Positions 33,191-45,690 of a stretch of DNA of 64,000 bases are shown in pieces. The notes beneath the pieces are model-generated. The model saw only the letters and a list, made by a program, of their open reading frames with translations, was not told the origin of the DNA and searched no databases. A program made the position numbers and the translations under genes. The stretch is from Pristionchus mayeri (taxonomy: Eukaryota > Nematoda > Chromadorea > Rhabditida > Neodiplogasteridae), in assembly GCA_036245805.1 (NCBI GenBank), contig BTRK01000003.1, forward strand, positions 42,797,215 to 42,861,214, in the 5' to 3' direction. Positions within the stretch are counted from its first letter, which is position 1, and each line of letters starts with the position of its first letter.

Positions 33191-33489
33191 TGATTTGATC
33201 GAATTCTAAGTGCCGTGTAGGGCAATCTTTTGCAGCGTACCAATGATGAACTATACGCTTTATTTGAAGTTACTGTAGTTTGTTTCCTGTCGACCCACTA
33301 TGGATTATTCGACTCCCAACAATCGCCGTCGCAAGGTTTGCATTCTTTCAAGTTTATATATATATATATATATTTATGCTATTTCGTACGAAATAACGTG
33401 AGATAACATTTAAAATAGAACAGGAAAATTCATGACGATGAGAATCAATAGTTAATGACTGGATTAAAGGGTCATGAAGTCAGGAGGAT

Positions 33490-36147
33490 CTACTCAGGGG
33501 AACTGGTTTCATTCTCGGTATTTACTAAAAGCCTTGCCGCTCTTGGAAAGAAGCTATTGTGTCTGTAGTTATGATTTGAACCAGGGTTGTTGAAGTTCAT
33601 GCCGTTTCGCGTGTGGTAAATTTTGAAATAATGTTGTTTTCGGTTGGATATACTATATTTGCCTCGGATCAGATTTGTGGCTACTCTAACATCAATCGTT
33701 ATTCTACGCTTCTCTAAGGACTCAATGCCTAGTTTCTTATTGCGGTCGAAAGCGGTAGGCATATTTTCCCAAGTATGATCAAAACAGCGCATAAACAAAC
33801 GACGTGTGAAGTAGTTTTGTACCTTTTCGAGTTCCTTTTTATCCTTGTTTTGGTAAGGGTTGAAGACGGAGGAAGCGCTTTCTAAAATCGGTCTCATGTA
33901 CATTGCGTACGTTTTGAGGAGTACTTCTATATTTTTGGTTCGTAAAGCTCTTAGGATAGTGTGACAGGTAGTTTTGGCCTTAATGGATATGGTAGTGCAA
34001 TGATCGGAGAAAGAGAGGTTTTTCTGGATAACAAAACCGAGGTCTTTTACTGTTTGTTTTTGTTCCAAAGTAGTGGTTCCTATGGTATATGTTCGCATTG
34101 TATTTGCTCTGCCTAGGTGCAATGAGTTGCACTTATGTGCAGCAAGAGGAAGTTGCCATTTTTCTGACCAGTGTACGATAATGTCAATCGCAGCTTGTAA
34201 TGGTACAGATGAGTTTCCCTTCCTAAAGGACCGATATATTTTTATATCATCAGCATACATTCTTGCAACTACGACATGGTTTTGCACTAGTGGGAATTTC
34301 TGAGGTGTAAATAAGGAAAAGCAAGGGACCTAGGACTGAGCCCTGTGGGACGCCACTAGTTACAGGCATTGAGGTAGAGAGCACATCTTTTACTCGAACT
34401 TGGAATGATCTATCTGAGAGATATCCTGTAATCCATTTGATTGTATTTTGTGAGAGACCTATTGTGCTAAGCTTGAGTTTTAGCTTGGGGTGGGAGACTA
34501 TATCAAAAGCTTTTGCGAAATCAAAGTAGATAACGTCAACTGGTTTCCCATCACTAATCGAGGATGTCCAGTGTTCGAGAACTTCTAGCATTTGAAGCTC
34601 ACGCGACCGTTTCTTGCGGAATCCATATTGCTCATCGGGGAAAATTTCTAATTGCTCACAATGGGTAATAATGGATTTGCACAAAATTCGCTCAAAAACT
34701 CGGCAGAAGAAAGAGGTAATTGAAATGGGCCTGTAATTTAGGGGATTGGAAAAGGGGGGCGATTTCTTAACAGGGGTTACTATGGAATGTCGCCAATGGG
34801 AGGGAACGGTTCCAGATTGGTAGGAGTTCCTAAAGATGATTTCGAGGGCTTCGGAAATTGGTACGGCAATTCGTTTGATGAAGGTGAGGTCAATGTTCTC
34901 GGGGGTTTTACAGGAGGAGCGTTTCCATTTCTCAATAATGGCGCAGATTTCATGTCTAAGAAATTGGGGTTCTTCGTATGTACCAAGCTGAGGTAGGGCT
35001 CTAGTATTGGGCAGTTTTCCGTCATCGATGGTGAATACGCTTACGAAGGTCTCAGCAAGTAAGTTAGCTTTGCCTAAGTCATCCATGACTAGAGTACCGT
35101 CAGCTCTTTTTAATCCTTCTACTCCCTTGGATTTATTGGCACAGCGTTTCATAAAACGGAAGAACTTATTCTTATCGTCGCTTTCTATTATCTTTTTCTC
35201 AATGGTTTTGCGATACCGTTGTAACTCTTTGCGAAACTTTCTGTTTAGAATCTCGAATTCATGCTCATCGTTCGGGTCGTTACTATTAATCGATTTATGC
35301 CAGGCTTGAAAACGTTTTCCTAATAGTCGCTCAATATGAGGGGGGAGTTTCCCATGAGAGAGGCTTACTTTGGTCCAAGGAACATGGGTGTCTATTGATT
35401 TCTGAATGACACTAATCAAAAGGTCGTACATGAGATCCACATTTGCTATTTTAGAAAGTGCGCTTGTCCAATCGATATTTGCTAATTGAGAATTAATGAG
35501 GTCGTAGTCAGCATTTCTGTAGTCACGCCTAAGAGTGAAAGCGGGCGTCGAATGACTCATTGTGAATTTGAATTCGACTGTTGAATGGTCAGACAATTCG
35601 AAAGGGGGACCCACTTCAGTTTGGAGATGAGACCGGGATGATTGCACAGTAGTAAATCAAGGATATTTTGCTTTCTTGTAGGTTCTTGGACAAATTGGGC
35701 TAGTTTGGCTGAGATACATAGGTCAAGGAATGATTGCGAAGAAGGGATATTCGATTTCGGTTGAGGTGCGGGATATATTGACCAGTCAATATCAGGGAGA
35801 TTGAAATCGCCTGTGACTATTGCAGGTTGAGGGCAAGAACAAAGGTCAAGTATTGATTTGGAAAGGGAAGCAGTTTGTATCGTACTCGCTTTGGGGTTAC
35901 GGTAGGCGCATACAATCCTAATTAAGTCGCCGTTTATGTCAACATCTACTGCTAATAACTCGTGGGATTCAGGTACGGTCTCATCAGCAATCTGTGCTCC
36001 ACTTATGGACGAATGTAGAATGATCGCAACACCACCTCCTCTAGAGTTTCTATCTCTTCTGAACACATTGTAGTATTGATCGTGGTCACCTAAGAGAAGC
36101 GAGTTAAGGAATGATGGAGAGAGCCATGTCTCAGTGAGGCAAATCAT
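33490..36147 (-). pseudogene. LINE-2 ORF2: endonuclease and reverse transcriptase with two frameshifts
   Basis: Endonuclease: LTETWLSPSF near 36140, VTGDFNLPDIDWS near 35790 and ELSDHSTVEF near 35590. The frame shifts by one near 35600. Reverse transcriptase: NYRPISITSFF, EQYGFRKKRSRELQ, YFDFAKAFD, GVPQGSVLGPLL, then a 1-nt loss near 34280 and ARMYADDIKIYRSF with the catalytic Asp pair. The C-terminal connection region continues to the stop at 33490. All catalytic residues expected for both enzymes are visible across the three frames. Confidence 0.85.
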
Positions 36148-36269
36148 AGCATACTTTTTAGAAAGGATTTGCGAGAGATACTGTAGTTTGTTTTGAATAG
36201 AGCGGCAGTTGGCTAAGATGGCAGCGAATGAAAATGAGTTTCTGTCTGAGTGATGCTTGGGCCGGTGAA

Positions 36270-37330
36270 TTAGTACCAGTTTCCCTGGGTGCCGAAATTT
36301 GGAGGTGCACCGAATTTTGAAATATGCGACATAAAGGGGTTAGGGTATTGATACTGATACTGATTGGGGAAGGGGTTCAAGGGGATGGGGTTATGGAAGA
36401 TCGAAGGGGGAGGGGTTCCATATCCATTGGGTGTGTTCTGAGAGAGGAAGGGCGGCCGATTGAGGTGTGGTGGAATCGGATTGGAGCGGGTCTGGTGAGG
36501 GCGAGGGCGAGCATTCAGGTTGTCGGGGCGGTTCGTAGTGGATGAGAACACTGAATCACGCCTGCTTCTTGCCCTGTTACGCGAGGGGGCTCCATTGGCT
36601 AGAGGGCGGATCTGACTGTGACTCGGGGGTACGGTAGGCCGGGATGAAGGGGAGCGAGGGGAGGGCTCGGGGCCGTTCCTCCCACATCCTTTACCAGGGA
36701 TCTTGCGACGAACGTCGTCCTTGTCGGCGTAGGAGGGGCGGATGTACACCTCTCTGAAGAAGGGGTCACGCGCCACTCGATTCGCATTCTTGACGGGGAG
36801 AGATGCATGTTTGCGAGTGGGCAGAACGACCTTCGTCAATCGGCAGTGAGGAGAGTCGATATCTGCGGGGGGCATTCGGTACACTGCCACTGGGATGCAG
36901 GGGATTCCGGCGAGGGCAGTCAGAGTCACCACCTGGTTGAAGTCTCTCCACACTTGTTTCTCGTGGCTGAGTGAGGAATCGACTGGGAGGCGGGCAATGA
37001 CAACGCTCCTCTCGAGGTCAGAGGAGGACTCATGGGGAGAGGACGGGGATGGAGAGGGACTGGCATTGGGGGTGGCATTCGCGGGGGCTGTGGCAGCAGA
37101 GGTAGAGGGGGAATTCATGTCGACGTCGTCGACAGTGGCTACACTCGAGTCAGGGGGGAGGCGGGATGCGGGTCTCCAACTCACGTATCCTCTCCTCGAG
37201 TCTGCGTGAGTACTGCTGCTCCTGCTCGTTGCTGAGACTGAGGCAGAACTGAAGTACACCCTCGAGTGATCCAGTCACCGTGTACTTCCTTTTCTTCGCC
37301 AGGGGAGATGCCGTCGGAGAGAGAGACATG
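36270..37330 (-). pseudogene. LINE-2 ORF1: coiled coil, RNA-binding-like centre, Pro-rich tail
   Basis: Starts near 37330 (MSLSPTASPLAKKRKY), followed by a coiled-coil stretch (EQQYSRRLEERIRELE). A stop in frame near 37165 shows a frameshift into the 37259-36270 frame. The centre (SVVIARLPVDSSLSHEK ... LTKVVLPTRK ... VYIRPSYADKDDVRRK) looks like the RRM-type ORF1p fold, and the tail is Pro/Asn/Ser-rich with a QYQYQYP run. The usual role is to bind the element's RNA. Confidence 0.7.
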
Positions 37331-40300
37331 CTGAGAATGGGCAGAGGGAGGAAGAGTATTGTCCAATGATGATCTCACCGTTGAGGGTACCGAATTCAGT
37401 TTGTTGCACAGTCGGTACTCTGCGCCAGCGTGATTGGGGAGGAAGGGAAGGGCTTGGGCGAGAGAGCACGTGAAATCGAGAGGGTGCGGAGAGAGGTAAG
37501 AGTCACCTCTCTCGGTGAGGGATGATATCGTCGATCCTTCTTAATTCTTATGCCATATGTATTATTTTTTGTTCTATAATGGTGACTGACTGGACTATCG
37601 GATGGTCAATAATTGCACAAACCCGAAAACAATTACGCTTGTTTCTGAGGTGTTCGAGCAACGCTGTTTTAATATCGTGTATGGATACTTTGCTTATTAT
37701 ATTCCCCGATTTGGCATATATTCTAAATCAAACGCATGTTATCAGGCGTCTTCTGTGAAAGATGAGATAATCGTTCTCGATAATGCTGAATCGGCCACTC
37801 TGAAGAAGTTGAAGAAAGAAATTAACGCGCCGAAGCGTCGCAAGGTATTATCAAACCTTTTATTTTGATTTTTGTTTTTTATGTAATTAGTTTAATTATC
37901 CTTTTCTATTCAGAATGACGCCATCGCCGTCAATAACCCCGAGGAAGCCGATCGACAGTCGGTTGTAAGCAGTGTGATGAGTGAGGTTAGCTAGTAGCTG
38001 CGAATTCATGCTTCATCTCTATCTTTTGCTTCAACACGGACACGACTTTACTATACGGGGCTTCATTGGATGCTAGCAACTTCTCTTAGCAATCAGCATA
38101 TTTTATGCCTTTCAGACTGAATTCGAAAAATTGGGCACGTACTATTTTGGACAAATTTTGTGTCCACTGGTGCATTTATTAGATCTTGCACATAGCCATC
38201 TAAAAATTACAGCCAATGCCTCCCCCTCCCGCGGCACAAATCCTCGAACTGCGTCAGCATTTGCTCATGGCGAGACAAGACAATGTGAATACCCAACAGC
38301 AAATGATCAATACTGGCCATCAATTGATCCAGACAGAGCAGGAAATGGCAAGGAGGGACGAGATACATCAGGTATTTAGTTTATTGGTTTATTTTGGTTG
38401 GAAAGGCAGAGCGGAGCTGACAGTTGGCTGTATTACAAATGCACTCCAGTGCTTTTCATCTAACTCTTTTGTGTATTTATTAAATGTTTATTATTATTTC
38501 TTCAGAGCCAGTTACGTGAGGCAAACGCACGAGCGGAACGAGCGGAGGAACTACTCGGTTAGTGCACAATTTTGTTTGATCTCAGATTCCATTTTATATA
38601 CCACTTTCTGCTGAGTGAGCCGTTCGTTTTGGGAAATCATGATACCTCTACAGATTCGAAGCAAGGAGTTCGAGATGAGCTGAAGGAGAAGGAGTTGGAG
38701 GGGAAGTGAGAAACATAATTCATATTATAAAATTGATTAAAATAACTGTGATCGTTTTGAAGAAAGAACTGAAGGATATTTTTTTAATCATGATATTTCA
38801 ACAATATAGTGAAACTGTTGGCCTAATTTTCAAATTTCAGAGTGACTGATCTCTCGAATAAACTGGAGGAGGAACGAGAACGAGCCGATGAGAAGTGAGG
38901 GTTGTTCGGATTATAATGTGGAAGTAATAACGCATTTCATAAAGACTTATTTACCTGACTAGGGCGTTTTATTATATGTGAACCATATAATCTATCAATT
39001 TGATTTTGATCCATATGAATTCCCGCAGCTGGGTTTGCTTTCATTTTCATTTCATTCCCACCAACCCTCTCACTCGTTCTCTCAATCGGCAAACAGTAAT
39101 GTCTACTATTAGAAAATATTCGTTTGTTACAGAATAACTGATCTCTCGGAGGAACTGAAGAAGGAGAAAAGACGATCGGCTAAGAGGTAAGCAGTTGCGT
39201 TAGATGGAACGGGAGATATTGTGATCTTACACCTGCGGGTCAGTTAGCATGACGCTCGAGTTGAGCGTGTGTGTGCTACTGACTGTCGACACACGTTTGA
39301 GACTCTTGTCTCAATCGATAGAACTAAGTCACTATTTAACGATCTGTAAAAATCAAGTAATTCATGGCAATTTGTAATCATGCAATCACAGAATCGCTGA
39401 GCTTACGAATGAACTGGAAGAAGAGAGAGACGGGAGAAGTTGAGCCGATCAGAGGTGAGGCAAAATGGGATCACAGGAGGACTGGAGTTGAACCTGAAAA
39501 CTGAATACCGGAGGGGTTGAGGATAACTAACCTGGTAGGAAGGAAGGGGTGGTGTATTTCCAAACCTGTAGGGTATTGGTGGCTTCAATGAACAGCGTGC
39601 ATTTAAACTTGTGCGTCATGTAATAAAGTGCTTTTCTTTAGAATCGTCCATTTGACGCGTCGACTCGCTGAGTACGAGGGCTCATCGCTAGCAGGGCAGG
39701 CTATGGCTGCAGCAGCTACAGTACCAATCAAGCCGGTGATCCACGCGATCGCCCGTGAGTTTTGTTGTTTTTTTCAGAAATAAGCATCTTTTCGTCACCT
39801 TTATTTTACATATTTTCCTGAAATTGTGAACTAATAGTTGTGTTAATAAATAATCGAGTTTTCCAGACTCTTGGAACATCCTTTGCCTTGGTAAGGATTT
39901 GAATAAATAGGATTTTTTTTAAAATTTAACTTCGTCAAATTGAATGCAGAATAGTACTTGATGCGCAAGTTTCCGATCATTTAGAAAATGAGAAAAAAAT
40001 GTACAGCAAATTAGAAAAAGAGTCCGGACGACTTATATTCAGCTATCACAATCGACGATGCTCAAAAGCAGTTGCGTGATGCTCTGAAGAAGTGCTGTGA
40101 TGTAGGCATGAAGAGATTGAGAAAGAAGGTAGCTGACTACTTTTAAAAGGCTGTTTTCCTTTTTTATGTCATTTTTAGTCGTCCTACTCCTAAAATATTC
40201 AAAAACCTGGCTTTTTCGAAAACGAGGCACGACTGTGAAGTGTGTGGCATGAAGACCCGGACTAGACTCGACACCATCAACCACTTCCTCACGGAGGAAC

Positions 40301-40746
40301 ATGCCAATAAGGTACGACCACCTCCCACTTGTTATAGAGAGAACATAAAAAATTTCGAATAATGCTGCCATGTGTTAATTTGTAACTACTATCATTCTAT
40401 TTTTGTTTTATTAATTTTGCTATTTCAAAAATGCAGGTGCGTAGTCACGGCGCTTCAGTCTCCAAGCCGGCTGTGACGTGCTGGCTGAGATCGATGGGTC
40501 AGTAGATCGAGGTGGGATCGATCATCGGATGAAGTGGTACGGTAGTGATACAGTACTAGCACCTTTCTGTTTGGTTGTTGATCCGCTCTTTGATCTTTCG
40601 CTTTATTATGTTTTGTTGACCTACACTTTATCTTTGTTAACTCGGTTTTCTTGCTTGAAGACTACGAATCTTTTCCACTGTTTGTTGCTTTCTGGAAACT
40701 ATGAATAAAGTTAATGTTAATATGATTAGCATGATGTATTCGAGTT

Positions 40747-40782
40747 ATGTCACGTTCAAGTCGTGCGATGTATCTGATTTGC
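40747..40782 (+). promoter_or_regulatory. Conserved ACGT motif upstream of copy C
   Basis: GTCACGTTCAAGTCGTGCGA followed by TGTATCTGATTTGCTC, about 170-205 bp before the copy C start and 50 bp after the copy B poly(A) signal. Same motif as before copies B and D to G. Confidence 0.5.
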
Positions 40783-41009
40783 TCTAATGATCGCATAATT
40801 TATGCCAAGAGTACGGTCAGCATTTTGTTTTTAATGGCGAGATATACGCTCTTTTCACCGCCAAATGATGTTCATTCAATAAAAACTGTGTTAAATGTAA
40901 GAATACAATACTTGCAGTAACTGGAGCATTATTTTTCTCGTATCGGCCCACAATGGACTATTCGACTCCCAACAATCGCCGTCGCAAGGTTTGCATTATT
41001 TCAAGTATA

Positions 41010-41450
41010 CAGTTGCGGACAAAAGATTAGCACCAAATTTCAAATGATCATAACTTCTTTCAAAATTGAGATAAAGACTTCAGAATATTTAAGCCGAAAT
41101 TTGAACATCGAAATGGTGACATATTGATATCTCTCGTCTCTCTCGAAGATTGAAAGCCTGGTTTTTCTTTGTTATCATCAATATCAACTCTTGCCCTATC
41201 ATACACTATCGGCTTAATATCGGTAGGCATCTAGTTCTCGGGAAGAAATGACCCAACAAAATCACCGAAATTCTGTTTTTGAGGTGTTTTTGTCATTTGC
41301 AAACTTTTGATATTTTTTCTAGCTTGCTATATGACCGAGATGCGATTTGAACATACTGTAGTATTCCACCGCCAAGGCCCTTACATATACCATAGACAAA
41401 ATAATTGAAGTCGAATGCCACAATAATTGGCACAAAAATAAAAGAAAGAA
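41010..41450. mobile_element. Tc1/mariner-like remnant without transposase
   Basis: The left end TACAGTTGCGGACAAAAG, followed by ATTAGCACC, looks like a Tc1/mariner terminus preceded by TA. Near the right end GGCACAAAAATAAAAG is in the opposite orientation. The 430 bp between them contain no long open frame. It lies in intron 1 of copy C, the same intron hit by LINEs in A and B. Confidence 0.45.
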
Positions 41451-42824
41451 ACTTTCCGAACAACCTAATACTTCTCGAGGAGGCTAATTTTCGTAATCAA
41501 AAGCGTGTTATCAGGCATCTGAGAAAGATGAGATAATCGTTCTCGATAATGCTGATTCGGCCACTCTGAAGACTGTGAAGACAGAAGTAAATGCCCCGAA
41601 GCGTCACAAGGTATTATTAAGCCGTATTCTATTTTGATCTTTCTTTGCCACTTTTAAAAAAAATACCTTTATTTTTAATTAGTTTAATTGTCCTCTTTTT
41701 ATTCAGAATGACGCCATCGCCGTCAATAACCCCGAGGAAACCGATCGACAGTCGGTTGTGAGCAGTGCGATGAGTGAGGTTAGCTAGTAGCTACGATATT
41801 AGTGCGTCTTCGCTAGCTTGGACTTGCACATGATCTGGATTTCACTATTGAAGAATGTTTTAGTATCGATGTAAAATGTATTTTCGATGAACATATAAGA
41901 TGCTTATTACCAAATCTCGCTAATAATGAGCACCTTTTCACTTTTTACTGACCCGAACTCCAAAAACGGTGCCATGTTGGATCCACTTTTAGAGCAGAGC
42001 CTATAATAGATCTTTTATTTAGCCATCTCCACTAGTGATGGCAAATCGACAAGTGGTATCCTCATTTCATTTCTTCTCTCGTTGGTCCCTGATCTCTAAA
42101 TTCCAGCCAGTGCCCCCTTCTCCCGCTGCCCTGATCTTCGAACTGCGTCGGAATTTGCTCATGGCGAAACAAGAATCGGTGAATAACCAACAGCAAATGA
42201 TCAATGCGGGCCATCAATTGATTATGACTGAGCAGGAAATGGCAAGGAGGGACGAGATGTACCAGGTATTTAGCTCATTGCTTTATTTAGAATTTAAAGA
42301 CAGATGGGTTGTGCTACTTTCAGTGGGAAGGTTGTTGTTGGAAAATTATGACGATTCTTTATATAACCAATATACTGCATTGTTGTTCATCTGACTTATT
42401 TGAGTAGTTATTAAATCCTATGCTTATTAATGTTTCTTCAGAGCCAGTTGCGTGAGATGGGGATGCGTGCGGAACGGGCGGAAAAGTTACTCGGTTCGTG
42501 CACTTATTTTTGTCCTCAATTTCCTCTTTGTTTCGTTGTTTTTATACAATAGTAGAATAGTAATTTCTATGGGGCGTCAGATGTGAAATCATCTAGCAAC
42601 GGGGGGCGGGATCAATCTTCACATCCAACGATTGTAAACTGTATTCTCCTTCACAGGTTCGCAGCAAGGAGGTCGGGATGAGCTGAAGGAGAAGGCGATG
42701 GAGGCGAAGTGAGAAAGATTTGGTTCACTATTCGAATTGATTCGAAATGTTTAGAATGAGCGAAATGGCGAAGAGAAGGCCAGTAAGAGGTGAGAGAACT
42801 CGGAAATTCTTCGATATTTTGTTC

Positions 42825-42950
42825 ACCCCCCCCCCCCCCCCCCGCCCACTCATTTGTATCTCTCCCTGATTTCGGGCCTACAACTCTTCTGCGATTGGGA
42901 GGGAAATGAGAAATGATAGGGGAGTTGTAGCGGGGGGGGGGGGGCTAATA
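42825..42950. repeat. Foldback with C-tract and G-tract ends
   Basis: A run of about 18 C (near 42829) and a run of about 12 G (near 42934) flank a core in which CTCCC, CATTTG and TACAACTC find complements. Related segments with eroded tracts and ends like CGACACTTCTTCGGTTT lie at about 46785-46925 and 61818-61975. Confidence 0.55.
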
Positions 42951-43669
42951 TCAAAGAAGTGCCGAAAAAGCGATTGTTCTGATAGTGAATGCCAACCACA
43001 GAGAAACTTAGCTGATGAACGACCTGGAGGAGGAGAGGAAGGAAAGAAAACGAGCCGACAATAGGTTAGGTTTTATTATATACGAGAGGGGAGAATATGT
43101 TCGCATGTACTGTACTTGCTATTGATTGATCTTTTGACATTAGCTTAAACGAAAACGACTTACAGGTGTGACACTCTGACGAAAACCTTGGAGTCGGAGA
43201 GAAGTCGTGCGAATGAGAGGTGGGACGATTAGCGATTCATGAATTCTGCTTTCTCTCAATCGGTGATTGGCCTTACGTAGATGAATGAGCATGGTCATGC
43301 TAACTATCCATTAATTCCTACCAAAAGTCTACTTTTTGGCGGAAATTCCGCTAGGAAGTAGGTCGCGATTTCTGTAACATACCCTGTATTTGGTGGTCTT
43401 TACGGGAAAATGGTGAAACAATCAAACTTTAGAATGACTGATCTGACGAATCAAATGGAAGAGGAAAGAAGAAGGGCTCGTGAGAGGTGACATTGGACTT
43501 GCTTGACCCTGTGGAGTTTTCTTCTATGTTTTCTTCAGAATCGACCAGTTGAAGCGCAACCTCGACGAGTGCAAGGCCTCAAGTGCGTTTTTCGTGACGA
43601 GTTAGATGTTTCATTATATTGTAAAGAAAGTTATCTGATTTGAAATTTTGGCTGTAATGTATCGATCAT

Positions 43670-43842
43670 ACATGGGCAGGGATAGCTGCTGAGTTTCAAA
43701 ATCAGGGAGGGTGACCACTAGTTCAGCCACAAAATCGGCAGGGTTTGCAGAAACTAGCATCCTACAATTGTAAGGAATGTGATGGGCAATATCTGTAAAC
43801 CGGGAGGGTCTTGCTGCTAGCAGCAATGCTGCCCACGTTTGG
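43670..43842. mobile_element. CATGGGC-end MITE, copy 2
   Basis: Starts CATGGGCAGGGATAGCTGCT and ends AGCAGCAATGCTGCCCACG, with GTATCGATCAT and GGTATCGATGAT just outside. Internal AGTTCAGCCACAAAATCGGC matches the 61505 copy closely. It lies in an intron of copy C, and the 61505 copy lies at the equivalent place in copy F. Confidence 0.65.
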
Positions 43843-45229
43843 TATCGATGATGTGACGTTTCTCCAATGTAAGCTTATGACTCTTATTCTAGACACGACA
43901 AATATTCTTCTCCTCTTCAACAGCTCAGGTCATCAAGGTAAGCTCTCTTATTATAACTTTATATTATACATTAATGTCAAAAATAATTTTTGCTTCGTAA
44001 TTCAAATGTTTATTTGGAATTCGATTAATGTCTCCATGTATTGTCGATTATACATCGGTTTATTAAAACACTAATTTGAAACTGTTGTCTATATATGTCA
44101 TTCAGCGATTTCGATCGATAAGGCTGTCAAGAGGGTTCGTGCTTCTCTGGATACTTGTGGAGAGGAGGCGAAGAGACGATGCAAAAATAATGTAAGCATT
44201 TTGAATTCTTCCAATACTATTGGGGACTCGGTTTTTGGCCAAGCTGTTTTTGAATTATAACAGCAATAGGTAGGGTATGGTGATAAGACATTTCGGAAAT
44301 TCCATCTCGGAAATATTTGACAAAAGTCCAATAGCGCGCACATGACTTTTGAAGCTATTTTCTCTTGTTTGAAGTAATATTTTCTTTACTGTTCTTCAAT
44401 TGTAATGTAAATCAAGTAGTATTTGATAACAAAAAAATGTGGATTTTAAGGGTAAAGTTTCCGAGATGTTGTTTTCCGAAATGTTTTTTTCCAAGATGTC
44501 TTATCACCGGAGCGTAGGGATGGATAATGAAAATATGTCCAGCTACAAAGAAATATACAAGAAAAACAGTAATTTAAATAAATATTTTTTCGTCTTCGCT
44601 CTTCGATTGTGACGTGTGCGGCATGAATACTCCCAACAAGTTGGTCGTCACTACTCATTTCCTCTCGAAGGGACACATCGAGAAGGTACGGTCGATTTTC
44701 TGCGATTTTCCAGCTGGAATTTGAAGATGATGGATATTGAACGCTCTTCATGATATGTTGTATTGTCCTTCAACACTAATATGCCGTCACCATGTAGCGA
44801 AAACTTGTTTGCTCAAGATGGGTTTGATTGACCGCGCTAATAAAATATTACAAAATTGTAATGACTGATAACTGAATAATTGTTGATGTGAACACAAATG
44901 CAGGTGCGTGCTCATGGTGCGGCAGTTTCCAAGTGCGCCATCGATAACTGGGCCAATATGCTGGAGCTGCATGCGAAGCAGGCCCTTGGATTACTATAGG
45001 TTACATTCATAATCAGATTACAGTTTGTTGACCATTCCTACCCGATTGTTGTCGACCGTTATTGATCCGTGGTTAGCTCTATGGTTCTATGTTGTTGCTG
45101 TGTTTCGTTGTCAGTTGAATACGAATAGATTTTTTGAAGAATATCAATCGATTACTATCTTTGTTTTCTCTTGTGTTCTGGAAGTTAAGAATAAAGTTGA
45201 TATTAATTTGACTTGCATGAGGTATTCGA

Positions 45230-45266
45230 ATTAGAACACGTTCATGACGTGCAATGTATCTGATTT
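45230..45266 (+). promoter_or_regulatory. Conserved ACGT motif upstream of copy D
   Basis: AACACGTTCATGACGTGCAA followed by TGTATCTGATTTGCTC, about 175-210 bp before the copy D ATG. This is the cleanest example: CACGT-TCATG-ACGTG forms a perfect 5-bp dyad. Confidence 0.55.
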
Positions 45267-45579
45267 GCTCTAATTATCGCAATATATGTCGATGGTATGG
45301 TAAGCATTTTGTTCTCCGTCAGAAACCTGACCCAGTTATTCCATGATTAATTTATCCCTCATTTCTGGAAAGTATTAAATGAGTACTCGTGATAATGCGA
45401 TAATTACAGTTTCCGTGATACCAAGTTGCTCTCCTCAATTATGGATGAGTCGACTCTCAACAATTCTCGCCGCAAGGTTCGCATTCTTGGAAGTCTACAA
45501 TATTTACCAGACATGCTTTTAGTGATTAACTTCACACTTATTAGTGGAGGATTATGCCATAAACAAGTACAATCTACAC

Positions 45580-45690
45580 TAGGGTTGGTTATTCGGATCA
45601 GAATTGAGATATTGGAATCCCCTAGCATATTGCGAAATTTGAGGAAGAGGACGATTGTAATATCGCAATTCTGCTCCCTAGCCAACCCTA
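45580..45690. mobile_element. hAT-like MITE with perfect 8-bp duplication
   Basis: A 111-bp element starting TAGGGTTGG and ending CCAACCCTA, with ATCTACAC on both sides (45572-45579, 45691-45698). Inner arms AATTGAGATATTGGAA and ATTGTAATATCGCAATT are partly complementary. In intron 1 of copy D. Confidence 0.85.

Larger units (their letters stand above)
33348..37530 (-). mobile_element. LINE-2: CR1-like non-LTR retrotransposon, antisense in intron 1 of copy B
   Basis: Runs leftwards with its 3' end at a (TA)n tail (33352-33372), ORF2 at 36147-33490 and ORF1 at about 37330-36270. The intron resumes near 37530 with sequence alignable to copy A intron 1. It is close to full length. Three frame breaks are visible (one in ORF1, two in ORF2), each a small indel, so it was active fairly recently. 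No clear target duplication is visible. Its sequence is unlike LINE-1 but nearly the same as LINE-3 at 47528-49045. Confidence 0.85.
33300..40505 (+). pseudogene. Array copy B: coiled-coil/C2H2 family member with nonsense codon
   Basis: Exons: 33300-33335 (same 12 residues as copy A), 37746-37844 (DEIIVLDNAES, ends KRRK), 37914-37985 (acidic), 38213-38371 (Gln-rich helix QMINTGHQLIQTEQEM), 38506-38557 (RAERAEELL), 38654-38705, coiled-coil units 38841-38894, 39133-39186 and about 39394-39454, then about 39643-39758, a short exon near 39869, about 40042-40126, the finger exon near 40180-40311 (CEVCGMKTRTRLDTINHFLTEEH is split here as CEVC, 12 residues, then H-x5-H), and 40441-40505. In the 39394 exon CGA has become TGA at 39441-39443, removing the finger and C-terminus. 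Intron 1 carries a 4.2-kb LINE on the opposite strand. Apart from this nonsense codon the gene looks intact, so it may have died recently. Confidence 0.8.
40953..44999 (+). pseudogene. Array copy C: coiled-coil/C2H2 family member, broken in the coil region
   Basis: Exons 40953-40988, 41515-41610 (DEIIVLDNAD; tail is KRHK, not KRRK), 41707-41778, 42107-42265, 42442-42493, about 42659-42709, 42755-42789, 43002-43064, then coil units near 43167, 43436 and 43540, a short exon near 43894, 44106-44191, a finger region near 44600-44684 (CDVC, 12 residues, H-x5-H) and 44904-44999 (VRAHGAAVSKCAIDNW). The 42755 exon has 35 nt instead of 54, which is out of phase, and the next exon has an in-frame TAG at 43009-43011. 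The finger exon has no AG acceptor between the nearest upstream stop (TAA, about 44577) and the Cys codons. Introns hold a Tc1-like remnant, a C/G-tract foldback and a CATGGGC MITE. Confidence 0.75.
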
